Source of the DNA: Pleurodeles waltl
Lineage: Eukaryota > Chordata > Amphibia > Caudata > Salamandridae
Length of the DNA: 64,000 nucleotides
Direction: 5' to 3'
Assembly (NCBI RefSeq): GCF_031143425.1
Contig: NC_090444.1
Coordinates: 58,337,533-58,401,532 of the forward strand
The notes below the pieces were generated by a model. It was given only the letters and a program-made list of their open reading frames with translations, was not told where the DNA came from and ran no database searches. Of the stretch, positions 11,601-23,391 are shown piece by piece; position 1 is the first letter of the stretch; each line of letters begins with the position of its first letter. The position numbers and the translations under genes are program-made.

Positions 11601-12800
11601 CCAGTGCCCAAAGCCCTCCTGTTATACATGCAGCTGCTGCAATTAAATGTGCAAACACCGAATACCGAGGTAGCATAATCCTGAAGCCATCTTGGTCCTA
11701 TTCAATCCATTTAAAGCCACTCCCTGACCCTTCAGATCACTTTTGCAGCTTTCTGCCATTGTGACGCTTTTTCATTTTTCTCTCCCTCCGTCTTTCCTAT
11801 ATGTGTCTTTTGCTCGCATTAAGGGGCATATTTATACTCCGTTTGCGCTGAATTTGCGTCGTTTTTTTAGGCGCAAATTCGACGCAAAACTAACTCCATA
11901 TTTATACTTTGGCGTTAGACGTGTCTAGCGCCAAAGTTCATGGAGTTAGCGTCATTTTTTTGCGTGAACACCTTCCTTGCGTTAATGATATGCAAGGTAG
12001 GCGTTCCCGTCTAAAAAAATGACTCCGATGCATATGCGTCGTATTTATACTCCCGGGCAAAAATGACGCCCGGGAGTGGGCGGGTCAAAAAAACCCGCAT
12101 TGCGCCGGATTTTAACGCCTGGGTCAGGGCAGGCGTTAAGGGACCTATGGGCTCAGAATGAGCCCAGAGGTGCCCTCCCATGCCCCCAGGGACACCCCCT
12201 GCCACCCTTGCCCACCCCAGGAGGACACCTAAGGATGGAGGGACCCACCCCAGGGACATTAAGGTAAGTTCAGGTAAGTATTTTTTTTTTTTTGTTGTTG
12301 TGGCATAGGGGGGCCTGATTTGTGCCCCCCTACATGCCACTATGCCCAATGACCATGCCCAGGGGACATAAGTCCCCTGGGCATGGCCATTGGGCAAGGG
12401 GGCATGACTCCTGTCTTTGATAAGACAGGAGTCATTTCAATGGGGGTTGAGCGTCGTAAAAAAAATGGCGCAAATCAGGTTGAGGCGATATTTTTGCCTC
12501 AGCCTGACTTGCCCCATTTTTGGACGCCCAAACGCCATTTTCCCCTACGCCGGCGCTGCCTGGTGTACGTCGTTTTTTTTCACACACACCAGGCAGCGCC
12601 GGCGACTAACGCCGGCTAACGTCATTGAATAAATACGGCGCCCGCATGGTGCTTCAAAATGGCGTTAGCCGGCGCAAATTTTTTTGACGCAAAACTGCGT
12701 TAGCGCAGTTTTGCGTCAAAAAGTATAAATACGGGCCTCAATGCTTGGGGCAGAAAAATATGTGCCGGCACTCAAAAAAATAAGTGCCGGTGCTCTGCAC
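11601..12800 (+). repeat. Dispersed repeat (second copy at 14549-14866) split by a MITE
   Basis: The sequence flanking the MITE (11601-11822 and 12738-12800) is the reverse complement of 14549-14866. Shared words include GCTTTCTGC, TGTGACGCTTTTTCATTT and TGTGTCTTTTGCTCGCA. The repeat is about 0.3 kb, begins and ends with AGTGCCGGTGC-like words, and has no coding frame. I cannot assign it to a named family. Confidence 0.65.
11823..12737. mobile_element. Harbinger-type palindromic MITE, copy 2 (915 bp)
   Basis: Same family as 6444-7365, with ends GGGGCATATTTATACTCC and GTATAAATACGGGCC. Flanks are TAA on the left and TCA on the right, a 3-bp duplication with one change. The intact copy of the host repeat at 14549-14866 shows the uninterrupted site. 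Two adjacent splice-donor words are at 12261-12269 and 12271-12279. Confidence 0.85.
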
Positions 12801-14548
12801 TGGAAAGAGCAAGCACAAATTAAGCACTGCCTGTAAAACCTCTTGCTAAAAAGACCACATAGACATTCATGAAAATGACATGGACATAAAATTAGGTGTA
12901 TTGAAATGAAATGTAATTTAGTTATAAAGATTAGTAAGAATTATGGGGGGCATTTTCAAAAAGACTGCATATTAGCTACTTTCAAAAGCAATCCATAGTA
13001 AAAGCTATTAGAAGAGAAATGCAGGATGATCTGAAGTGTATGGTATTAAATGTGGTGACTGAAAAGGGTGTTGGAGAATTAATGGGGATAGTCCACATTA
13101 AAAGAGCTATGAGGGAGCTAGGTATTATACAAGGTTTTCATGAGCAGCTGCATATGACTGTTTCTAAACAGATACATATTTATTAATAGGTCCTTTATAG
13201 AAAAGTGATGAGTCACATTTCTGTTTTCACATCAAAACGGATCTCAATTACTGTAAATTTTACATACTCAAGAAAACTACTATATAGTTTTGTTTTATTT
13301 TTGATATGTGAAAAGCTTATACGGCTTGTGACACATCTTACATAAACATATAAATAACCACCTATTGCATCCTGTTTTCAGAATTGCTAATTATACAACG
13401 TTTGTATCTCTTTTCACAAAGTGCGGTGCCAGTGTCCTGTTGATACTATTGATACTAACCGAGCTTATGTGTACGAAGAGCTTCTCAGTGTATGTTGTCA
13501 GTGCACATATGGTGATTTCTTTCTTACTCACTGTGTCCTTGTTTGCTTCCAGATTAGCCCACAGCAGTCTGAATCCAGCCACACATGAAGCTCAGGCTCT
13601 ACCCTTGGTACCAGATTGATTGTGGTCCCTCGCATCCTTCGCCTCCATCCCTCCAATAAGAAAGTCTACATTCTAAGTTTGCCGCCAGTGTGTTTGTGGG
13701 ATATTGATTCTCTGCTCACTACTTGTACTGCTTCACAGCTTAGAATAATGATGGGATAATGCTTATTTAGTATCAAATGTTAGCCATGTGCTCACTGAAT
13801 CAGATATATGGAGCACACCTTCAAGGATAATTATTCTGTTTTATTTAAAATAAAAAAAATCACTTTTGATAAATTATTGCCAAATTTCATTCAATTATTA
13901 TTTGAAATTATTCATCTGTCAATTTTCTAACGAATCCTTGATCTGTTACACTGCCTTGTTTGCTTCTCTATATATTTCATAATGTAGGAGCTGTGCTTCC
14001 ATGTAAGTGCTCACCTGGTAAAATAAAATGAATATAGTAAAGCATATGAAATAAAGCTCTTGAAAGATTACAGTTTTTATTATACTCAATTCATGAATTC
14101 CATTACACTTTGATTCACATTGTCCTCCAAACATTCTTTTTTACACTTACTGTCATCAATAATGTACAACAACCTCAGGTATAATTTTTCATTTGTCAAA
14201 CATGTGCTTTGGGAAGAGAAACTCCAAAATGGAATGTATTAAAGTGCCCAAACACCACAAACTCAGCACAAATACTGAAACAATCTGCAGCACAGCCAGA
14301 CACCTATTGGCAGCAGGAGAAGTGGTCTTTTGTGAACATGGAATAAACACAAGCAGGATAGCTAAAAAAGATGAGGTAAATTTGCAAAGTTTGGATAAAA
14401 TAACGAGGACCATATTTCCTGCCCCTGCAGCAGAAAGTTTGTGCAGATTACACTGTAGGAATTCTGGATTAATTTATCAAACCCTTTTGTTCGCTGCTCT
14501 GTCCAGCAACACGATTCAAGGCTGAATATATAACCAGTGCATAATTTG
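12801..14548. other. AT-rich DNA, nothing recognised
   Basis: No transposon motif, inverted repeat end or credible coding frame was recognised. The few short open frames have AT-rich composition and no domain. Confidence 0.4.
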
Positions 14549-14866
14549 TGATTGATGTTCCTGGTGCACCAGCACTTATTTTTGAGGGCCGGCGTTTATT
14601 TTTCTGCCTCAAGCATTTACTGCGAGCAAAAGACACATGGGAAAGATGGAGGAAGAGAAATGAAAAAGCGTCACAATAGGAGAAAGCAGAAAGCTGCAAG
14701 AGTGAGCTCTAGGTGCAGGGAGTGGCTGTAAATAGATTAAAGAGGCCTGAGATGGCTTCAGGATTACACTGTCTCAGTATTCCGTGTTAGCACATTTAAT
14801 CATGTACTTGCAGCAGCCACATGGGTAAGAGGAGGGCTTTGGGCACCGGCAACTTTTTATTTACAA
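14549..14866 (-). repeat. Dispersed repeat, uninterrupted minus-strand copy
   Basis: Reverse complement of 11601-11822 joined to 12738-12800. It serves as the empty-site reference for the MITE inserted in the other copy. Confidence 0.65.
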
Positions 14867-15339
14867 CCTATGCACTGTATATAACTGAGAAATATTGGAG
14901 AGGTGCAGAGTGGAGATGTTGTCTGCTACAATCAACTCAAGAACACTGAGAGTTCCACTTGTCATTCCAGCTCAGTGCATTCATTACGAGTCTTTGTGAA
15001 TTGAAAGACACAAGAGGCCGGCAAAAGACCGGTTTTCCATTCTCTTGCATCTCACGGAGCAATGTAGAGGGGAGAACAGGGCATATCTACAAGATGTGAC
15101 CACTTTTTGCTGCCATGCACCAATGCAGACACCCTTCAACAATGGTGAAACGGTGCCTTGTGAACAGCACCATTCTTGTGGGGTCCCATCCTGCACTAAA
15201 ACTATGCTGAATGGAAAGTCCTCTTTGTAAAATTGCTGGCTGCAAAATGGTAATATAACAAATATATAAAAATTACAATAAATATTTCTCCTTATTACGC
15301 CAGCCTCTGGGAAGTGTACGAGTTTGGCCCAAATCCATA

Positions 15340-15607
15340 GGTCTCATTCACAAAGTCAATCTTACACTTTAGTGTAAGTTTACTACTTTTAGGTACTAAT
15401 AAAATACATCCACAGTTTCATGACTCAGCACTTCCTATACTGATATGTGTGGAGTTGGAGGCACCTGCAGACTCTGTAGTTGGGGCAGAAAATTCCTCAC
15501 AGATAAATATAGGGTGTGTGGAGTCATAAACCTCTGAATGTAGCTTTCCAATATCTACAAGTATTAAACTTGCGCAAAAGTGTAGTGTTTCCCTTGTGAA
15601 TGAGGCC
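15340..15607. mobile_element. Small MITE (about 268 bp)
   Basis: Terminal inverted repeats GGTCTCATTCACAA and TTGTGAATGAGGCC bound it, and a subterminal ACACTTTAGTGTAAG word is partly mirrored at the other end. No clear target duplication is visible. Confidence 0.6.
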
Positions 15608-17077
15608 CAATGTCTGCAGGTCTTTGTAGATATGAATTTGCGTCAAAATCCATGGGTGGATGCACATTTATTCCTGTGCACGACTCTAAACCAGGCCCAA
15701 TGTGCAAAGTATTAAGTCAGCCCCAAAATAGACTTGCAGATTGAGGAGATATGGATGTGGTCCTGGTGTAGGGTGACACAAGTTTAAATATTGTTTTATT
15801 ATTTGGGCACAGAAATGAAGCTCGGTGAGGAGAGGTATTATAAACCTGTTGGTTTCACTGTGATATTGGCACAAACAATATGTCACCAGTTTAGTCATTA
15901 TGGGACATATGTACAAACACATTTTCTCATAGACACAGAATGGGCAAAACTGCTTGCTACATCTGGCCCTATATTACCAATTCGGCCACAATCATATTTA
16001 AGGCTCCTCGTAGTGGTACTTAGACAGCCTTTCTACTTCTGAACACTGGCTGATGTGCGAGAGGCTTTGACAGCTTGAGGGAGTGTTTTCCAAAGCATCT
16101 GATGTCCAATAGGTGAGCAAGAATGAGACTGCTTTGATTTTGAGTGCATTGCTGTTATGCCTTGTGGTAATGCAGGGGTTTGTAAAATGAACATGTATGG
16201 ATGCCATTCCTGTATTAGGCATGAGCAGTATAGATGCTCAGCAGTTTTCCCTGTTTTTCTTGTGCTTTATTGGTAGGCGTTCACTCAGGGGCAATATGGT
16301 AAATATCCTCCTGAGCCATGTTCAAACATGGGTTACGGGAACTGTGTATGAGAAGTGAATCATTCACATATGTTATGTATGTCTGCCCCCTTTTCATTTC
16401 TTTTAAATGAAGGTCTGGTGCACATTTGGGTGAATTAATGGTCCTCGTGCCAAGATGAAATTGCCAGTAAGTAACAGATGGTACTGAAACACGTTGACCT
16501 GGTTGTTTAAAATGGTCTAAACATGATATGTGGTTTTAATCATGAGTGTGGCCAATGGAAAATTAAAGATGGATGGTATATGTCACACAACTCATTTTAG
16601 AGTTTTGTTATGTGGTGAGGAAGAGATTCTCCTCTCGGGGAGGATGTTTTTGTGAAATGTGCATGATACACAATAAGTTACAGAGACACAAACACACCTT
16701 TCGTCTGTTTTTATTTGGGAGCTGGTCCCTCCATCTGTATAGAAATGTTACCAATGATGATAAAATGAGCAATTTGGTGAGAACCTGCCAAGTGCTCAAT
16801 GGTGGTTGCTTATGTGAGACATTTCCTACACATTTTCTATTTATATCTTTTGTTGGTAAAACGATTTTTATATATGGTGCCCCTTTGGCACAGGACCTGC
16901 ATTTTCTGAATTATACTCACACACATTCTAGACATCATCATCCAAGATAGGAGTAGGTGGTCTCTATGGAGATAGAAAAAGAGTGATGTGAGGTATACCG
17001 AGGCTATTTTGTTTGACAACCAATTTGTTTGCAACAAGAGACTCACTATAATAGACAATGTGTTCTCTAAGATAACA
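15608..17077. other. No gene or element recognised
   Basis: AT-rich non-coding DNA. A 125-codon frame at 16573-16950 has no recognisable domain and is unlikely to be a gene. Confidence 0.4.
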
Positions 17078-17207
17078 GATAGACCTGGCATCCTTGGTGT
17101 GGTTTACCCTGACTTTTTGATTTTGCTTTCTGTACCTTTGACTGTGTGCTGGACTTTGTTTTTACTGGTTTTGGTACTCTGGGCACTTTAACATAGGGCA
17201 GGGATGT
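17078..17207 (+). mobile_element. Fragment of a gypsy LTR (5' side)
   Basis: This stretch resembles the start of the LTR at 17945: both share GTGTGCTGGACTTTGTTTTT, then GGTACTCTGGGCACTTTA. It is therefore a piece of the 5' LTR of the same Ty3/gypsy element, separated from the 3' LTR by only about 0.75 kb. Most of the internal region has been deleted. Confidence 0.65.
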
Positions 17208-17289
17208 GGGGTTTACCTGGGGCACCAGGTGGGGAGTAATCAGATGGCACCCATACAACCTAAAATTCATACCATTCTGGCTAGGGAAC

Positions 17290-17900
17290 CCCCAAGACCC
17301 AGACAGCGGTGAGAGCCTTCTTAGGCCTTACCAGGCTTACACAGGAAATTTGTCAAATGATTTGGCACCATTGTTGTACCCTTCACAGAGCTGACCTCCA
17401 AGAAGCAGCCCAAGAAAGTGATCTGGACTCCGGTTTGTCAGACTGTTTTTGATGCACTGAAGGTAGCAATGGAACGGCACCTATGCTGAAGGCATCCGAC
17501 TTCTCCAAGGAATTAGTTGTACAGCCTGATGCTTCAGAGCATGGTGTGGGGGCAGTTATAGCACAGCTAAGTGAAGAGGGCCTAGACCAGCCTGTAGCCT
17601 TCATTAGTAGGAGGTTACTCCCTAGGAAACAGAAGTGGAGCACAATAGAGGGAGAAGCTTTTACTGTGGGCTGGGAACTGAAGAAGCTAACACCCTACAT
17701 GTTTGGGACTCACTTCTGGGTTCTGACAGACCACAGGGGCCTCAAATGATCAACGCAGATGAGGGATGAGAACCCAAAACTGTTGAGGTGGTCCATCTCC
17801 CCACAGGGAAAGGACTTTACGGTGGAACACCACTCTGATACAGAACACACCAGTACTGATGTTCTGTCCAGGTTCTTCCACCTTAGTGATGAGAACTCTC
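17290..17900 (+). pseudogene. Ty3/gypsy pol remnant (RT thumb and RNase H)
   Basis: Remnant of retrotransposon pol. It starts with an RT-thumb word (KFVK, then the PFTELTSKKQPKKVIW stretch, 17350-17430). An RNase H domain follows in the frame at 17483-17749, with the aspartate in VVQPDASEHGVGAV, the glutamate in STIEGEAF and the aspartate in LTDHRGL. A tail with LLRWSISPQGKDF and a HTSTDVLSRF word reaches about 17880. The order thumb, RNase H, tail is the standard gypsy order. Stops separate the pieces, and protease, most of RT and integrase are missing. The 3' LTR follows 45 bp later. Confidence 0.8.
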
Positions 17901-17944
17901 AAAAGGTTTGGTATTTCTCCCCACGTTCAGCTGGAAGGGACACA

Positions 17945-18855
17945 TGTTAGAGCTTGCATTCTTGGCTTGGTTTCCCTTGACTTTTTGCCTCTGCTTACTG
18001 AATTTTCTACTGTGTGCTGGACTTTGTTTTTGCTGATTTTGGTACTCTGGGCACTTTACCACTGTTGACCAGTGGTAATGTGCAAGTGCTCTGTCTAAAT
18101 TGTATTGGTAATTGTCTTTTCCATGACTGACATATTTGATTTACTAGTAAGTCCATGGTAAAGTTCACTAGAGGTGCCCTGAGCCTGTAAATTAAATGAT
18201 ACTAGTGGGCCCACAGCACTGATTGTGCCACCCACATGAGCGGCACTGTAAACATATCTCAGACCTGCCACTGCAGTGTCTGTGTGTGCAGTTTTACACT
18301 GCCAATTCGACCAAGGCTGCTTGTCCAGAAACTGACGCATCCCTTCCCTGCAAGGAAAGAATCTACCCATTGCTTACCCGGTGGAAAAAGAATCAACGCA
18401 CAGCTTCACTTGCAAATAAGGAATCGACACAACGCTTGCTTTTCCGATGCACGTTTGCCCCTGCAATTCATTTTTGATGCATACCAGGTACTTTGTGCTA
18501 AACTAACACATCCATTGATTCTTATGCATTAAGACTTTTTTTACTTTAAAAACTGATATCTTTTCTTGTGTATGTTGGATTTTTGTTGTATTGGTCTTGT
18601 TTGATTTAGCTAAATATTGTTTATTTCTCTAAACTGGTGTGGAGTCCTTTTGTGGTGTTTTCACTGTGTTAATGTGTGTGTTTGTGCAAATAATTTACAT
18701 ATTGCCTCTGAGATAAGCCTGACTGTTTGTGCCAAGCTACCAAGGGGGTGAGCAGGTGTTATCTGAGCTGTGTATCTCCCTTACCCTGACTAGACTGAGG
18801 GTCCATACTTGGACAGGGTGTAGACTGACTGCAACTAAATACCCCATTTCTAACA
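17945..18855 (+). mobile_element. Ty3/gypsy 3' LTR (911 bp)
   Basis: Begins TGTTAGAGCTTGC and ends CCCCATTTCTAACA, so its ends form the short inverted TGTTAGA/TCTAACA expected of LTRs. A purine-rich GGAAGGGACACA immediately precedes it, consistent with a polypurine tract. The last about 300 bp are the reverse complement of 29692-29991, another LTR of the same family. Confidence 0.75.
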
Positions 18856-19599
18856 ATAACTCTTTCATCTCACCTTACCTCATTGGCTAATACAGTCTCT
18901 GTTATACCTGTCCGGCATTTACCTTTGGCTCTCAAACACAATAGTAGAGCCCTGGATTATGACAAAGCATATAGCCGGGCAGATGCTGGATTGACAGAGC
19001 CCATTATCTGATGTGCACTTTTGCAAGATAAAGCCAGTGGTCATACAATAAAGGATTGTTGGTGCTGACATCTGGCAGCCATACTGTTAGGGGGGCTGAC
19101 TCCCACATGTTTGGTGGGGGAATGTTCCTACTGTGATGTACCCTTAACGTATTGCCTGCAACAACCTTGTGTGTTGTTGTTCTAGCTACTGTTCTTTCTC
19201 TGAAAGTTGGGGTTAGGGAGCATTATTCAAAACTGAGGAATAAAGTTGTCTGTTAGGTTAAAGGGTGCCACGGTCACAAATCTTATTTGTACATTTGTAT
19301 CAATACGGTCAGAAGGGTTTCATGGTTGGGCAAGCCCCTAAAGCACTAGCAGGTGACTATATAGTTGTGATTTTTAATAATACATATACTGCCAGCCAAC
19401 TGTTAAGAAAACGTAAGGTCAACCAGAGACACTTCTGGTGTTACACACCTTCCTTCGCTTTTTTTATAGGCATTTTTTGACAAGTAAATCTGTAAGTCAC
19501 TCAGTGCCAGTGCTAAAGATGATCAACCTTTAATGTCCCTATATGTAACAATTGCATGACCCTTCCAAAGCCTACCCATGTGAATAACTATAACGGGGT
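18856..19599. other. No feature recognised
   Basis: Non-coding DNA without recognisable transposon ends. Confidence 0.35.
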
Positions 19600-19837
19600 G
19601 GGATTTGACCATCACTGCTGGAACATCTTCCTCTCTAGACATTCTGTGTTGGAACATAGTGGATCTGGTGGGTAAAGGTCCGATTGCAGCTGGCCATTAT
19701 TTTATAAAAAATGGAATATCATAAGCGTTCAAGAAACTTGGGAGGTTAGTAACAGCTCATTGTTAGATGGGAATAGTGGGTTATTTGTCCCGGCAATTAG
19801 CTCACATTCGGGGAGAACTTTAAGTCTTTAAGACTTA
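19600..19837 (+). pseudogene. Non-LTR retrotransposon endonuclease fragment
   Basis: A heavily decayed stretch reads as the start of an APE-type endonuclease. There is a CWNIVDL word near 19650, a VQETWE word near 19725, and an SHSGR word near 19810. In intact LINE endonucleases these positions correspond to the N-terminal WN motif, the catalytic QETW block and the following loop. The copy is cut at 19837 by a MITE. The assignment rests on three short motifs in roughly the right spacing. Confidence 0.4.
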
Positions 19838-20762
19838 GGGGCATATTTATACTCCGTTTGCGCCGAATTTGCGTCGTTTTTTTCGACGCAAATTCGACGC
19901 AAAACTAACGCCATATTTATACTTTGGCGTTAGACGCATCTAGCGCCAAAGTGCACGGAGTTAGCGTCATTTTTTGGCGTGAACGCCTTCCTTGCGTTAA
20001 TGAGATGCAAGGTAGGCGTTCTCGTCTTAAAAAATGACTCCGACGCATATGCGTCGTATTTATACTCCCGGGCAAAAATCACGCCCGGGAGTGGACGGGT
20101 GAAAAAACCCCGCATTTGCGCCTCTTTTTAACGCCTGGGTCAGGGCAGGCGTTAAGGGACCTGTGGGCTCAAAATGAGCCCACAGCTGCCCTCCCATGCC
20201 CCCAGGGACCCCACCTGCCACCCTTGCCCACCCCAGGAGGACACCCAAGGATGGAGGGACCCACCCCAGGGACATTCAGGTAAGTTCAGGTAAGTATATA
20301 TATATATTTTTTTTATATTTTATTTTGGCATAGGGGGGCCTGATTTGTGCCCCCCTACATGCCACTATGCCCAATGACCATGCCCAGGGGACACAAGTCC
20401 CCTGGGCATGGCCATTGGGCAAGGGGGCATGACTCCTGTCTTTACTAAGACAGGAGTCATGTAAATGGCGCCTGGGCGTCGTAAAAAATGGCGCAAATCG
20501 GGTTGAGGCGATTTTTTTGCCTCACCCTGACTTGCCCCATTTTAAGACGCCCTAATGCCATTTTCCCCTACGCCGGCGCTGCCTGGTGTACGTGTTTTTT
20601 TTTTCGCACACACCAGGCAGCGCCGGTCTGCTAGCGCCGGCTAACGCCATTCAATAAATACGGTGCCCGCATGGTGCTTCAGAATGGCGTTAGCCGGCGC
20701 TAAATTTGTTGACGCTAAACTGCGTTAGCGCAGTTTAGCGTCAAAAAGTATAAATACGGGCC
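19838..20762. mobile_element. Harbinger-type palindromic MITE, copy 3 (925 bp)
   Basis: Same family as 6444-7365 and 11823-12737, with perfect TTA target duplications at 19835-19837 and 20763-20765. Two adjacent splice-donor words are at 20277-20285 and 20287-20295. This is the cleanest of the three copies for defining ends. Confidence 0.9.
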
Positions 20763-21865
20763 TTAGTTGCTTAAATTGCAAAATGCAACAGCTTGACACT
20801 GGTTTGCCTAACCAACTTGCAGTTTGATTGCCATTTTCCTCATTAAAAATGTTTATAATAAAAAACTATCCATAGTGTATCAGAGAACACTTACTTTTTA
20901 CAAGAACGTCTGGATCAGCAAATTCACACTGAAGGGGAGCATACTCTGGATGTTCTGCTGGGTGACGTCTATCTACATTTTGTCATGATTTTTGTGACAT
21001 CAACAACTTCCTGCTGAACGTCATTTTAACACTCTATACAGGGTGGATTAATGAGCTGAGTGCTTTATGACTTTAATTTCTGCTTTTTAGGTGAAGTTTG
21101 TGCAATCATAATCCAGTAAGTCTTCACTCTCTCAGGCATACAATTTGGCATCCTCTAGCTACATATCATGAAGGGTGGAGACTTAAATGAAAGAATGTCA
21201 GTGTTGACATATTCCATACCAATTTGTTCTATGCACGTTCTGATGCTGCTACAGCTTGCCTTGGTGGTAGGCTTCTTGAGAAGACTATAGTTAGCTCTCT
21301 TAAAGTAATTAATAATAAAGTTAAGACCCTTCTTATCACTATGATGCAGCCATTGTCTGCACCGCATGGATTGTTTAATAAATCATGTTCTAAGACCAGT
21401 TGTGATGTCATGATGACTCTAAAAGCAATCCCTAGGGACAGATCAAGAGCAGCCTTTTATTGTGTCACTCACAAACTTGCTGAAAAACAAAGGAAGCTTT
21501 CTCTGAAGCAGGATCCCTGAGAAAGATTGGCTGGTCCCAGCTGTTGTAGGGATAGTACTACATTCTGGGTCATTGATAATTGCCTGCTACTTAAACCTGA
21601 GGTTGGAGCTTCAGTAAAACAGAATATTCCTCCCAATGTATGTATGGGTACTTTGAGGGCATTTATGATGTCCCTGGGTTTAAACTCTCTGATACCGAGG
21701 GTCATTTTCTCCTGCCATCATTTTGTGGCTTTTCTTTAGCTTTTAATTTTGAAGGAGGTCAGAGATGGAATCCATTGAACTGGGGTTCCACTGGACTTAC
21801 CAAGGTCTAATGTCCAACTATGGGCTCCACTTTCACAATCTATAATAATGTGGTTATAAGACATA
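20763..21865. other. Probable LINE interior, too decayed to assign
   Basis: Lies between the endonuclease-like fragment and the reverse-transcriptase-like fragment and may be the eroded centre of the same LINE. Short frames at 21224-21520 and 21527-21739 have no diagnostic motif. Confidence 0.3.
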
Positions 21866-22033
21866 GGGCCTGATTTAGAGTTTGGCGGATGGGTTACTGT
21901 CACAAACGTGACGATATCCTGTCTGCCGTATTATGATCTCCAGGGGGCTATTATGGGATTGTAATACAATAGGCAGGATATCTGTCATGTTTGTGATAGA
22001 GTGACCCCCTCTGCCAAACTCTAAAGCAGACCC
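21866..22033. mobile_element. Short palindromic MITE (168 bp)
   Basis: Terminal inverted repeats run GGGCCTGATTTAGAGTTTGG on the left and CCAAACTCTAAAGCAGACCC on the right, flanked by ATA on both sides. A central TATTATGATCTCC region lies between the inverted arms. The 3-bp AT-only duplication suits PIF/Harbinger mobilisation. Confidence 0.75.
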
Positions 22034-22059
22034 ATAGTTTTCCAACTCATTGAAAGATT

Positions 22060-22560
22060 CAGTTATTATTCGGGTTTTTAAAAATTGCTCCAGATATGAC
22101 CCCTAGTGCCACTGTCCTATTTCTTTGATTCGCTCAGCAGTCAGAGTGCTGGAGAATACGATTCATGATAGGTTGAGGATGTGGTTCAGTGAACATTGAG
22201 CCCTTTTTGAGGTTTAGTATGGTTTTCGTCCTCGCAAAGGGACAGTGGACCAATGTTTGAATCTGTATTTATTAAAAGTTATAAATACACAGTGGCCAAA
22301 CCAGGATCACTACATTTTGCCTTTGTGGACTTGAGTTCAGCATTTTCCGGGTTAATTGGTCCACGCTGTGGGCCATTATGTTGGCATTAGGGACTGATAA
22401 AAACATTGTCTACTTTTTCCATTTGACAGAATTGGTCAGATAAGGTGATGGAGTGAATGCACTGAGAACATTTCACTCAAAGGGAGTTTTTTAAATGTTT
22501 AATCCCTGCTGCTTTGTATTTAATTTATACATTAATAATTTGATGCAGATCTTGGTTGAT
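22060..22560 (+). pseudogene. Non-LTR retrotransposon reverse transcriptase fragment
   Basis: Across frames the stretch reads VLENTIHDRLRMW, then a YGFRPRKGTVDQCLNL word (about 22215-22265). A LCGLEFSIF-like word follows where the first catalytic aspartate block (xxDxxxAF) is expected, and then a LALGTDKN word. This is the order of LINE RT fingers and palm. Stops and frameshifts are frequent. It is probably the same LINE as 19600-19837. Confidence 0.5.
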
Positions 22561-22781
22561 GGGGGGGCGTGACTGGCCCATTGGTGTCAGGTGACCTGTA
22601 CCAGTGTTTCTTTACAATGATAATGCTATTTTGGTCTTCACAATAGCAAGCAAGCATAAATGTGTGGCAGCCATGTGTGAGAGTTATAAGAGCGAATGTG
22701 GTCGCTTATGGGAGCAATCTGTGGGGGCAAGCTAACATCACTAGGCTATAAACTGTAGAGAATATGTTTTTAAAACATTTA

Positions 22782-23391
22782 GGGGCTGATTCTAACCCCG
22801 GCGGTCTTCGACCGCCGGGGCGAGGGTCGGCGGGAGCACCGCCGACAGGCCGGCGGTGCCCTGCAGGGCATTCTGACCGCGGCGCTTTGGCCGCGGTCAG
22901 AAAGGGTAAACCGGCGGTCTCCCGCCGGTTTACCGCTGCCCTCAGAATCCCCCATGGCGGCGCAGCTTGCTGCGCCGCCATGGGGGATTCTGACCCCCCC
23001 TACCGCCATCCTGTTCATGGCGGGAAAGCCGCCATGAACAGGATGGCGGTAGGGGGGGTCGCGGGGCCCCTGGGGGCCCCTGCCGTGCCCATGCCAACGG
23101 CATGGGCACGGCAGGGGCCCCCGTAAGAGGGCCCCGCAAGGTATTTCAGTGTCTACCTTGCAGACACTGAAATACGCGACGGGTGCTACTGCACCCGTCG
23201 CACCTTCCCACTCCGCCGGCTCGATTACGAGCCGGCATCCTCGTGGGAAGGGAGTTTTTCCCTGGGCTGGCGGGCGGTCTTTTGGAGACCGCCCGCCAGC
23301 CCAGGGAAAAACTCATAACCGCGGAGCGGTATTATGGGGGCGGAATTCTGGCGGGCGGCCTCCGCCGCCCGCCAGAATTAGAATCACCCCC
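22782..23391. mobile_element. GC-rich foldback MITE (610 bp)
   Basis: Ends GGGGCTGATTCTAA and TTAGAATCACCCCC are inverted and flanked by TTA at 22779-22781 and 23392-23394. The interior is a series of perfect hairpins: CCGGCGGTC facing GACCGCCGG, CATGGCGGCGCAGC facing GCTGCGCCGCCATG, TGGCGGGCGG facing CCGCCCGCCA and others. GC content is far above the surrounding DNA. The two long open frames here are by-products of GC palindromes. Confidence 0.85.

Noticed and set aside
14193..14525. 110-codon open frame as a small gene
   Set aside because: No domain, no neighbouring exon signals that make sense, and composition is like the surrounding AT-rich DNA.
16573..16950. 125-codon open frame as a small gene
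   Set aside because: Low-quality composition with no recognisable motif; likely chance.
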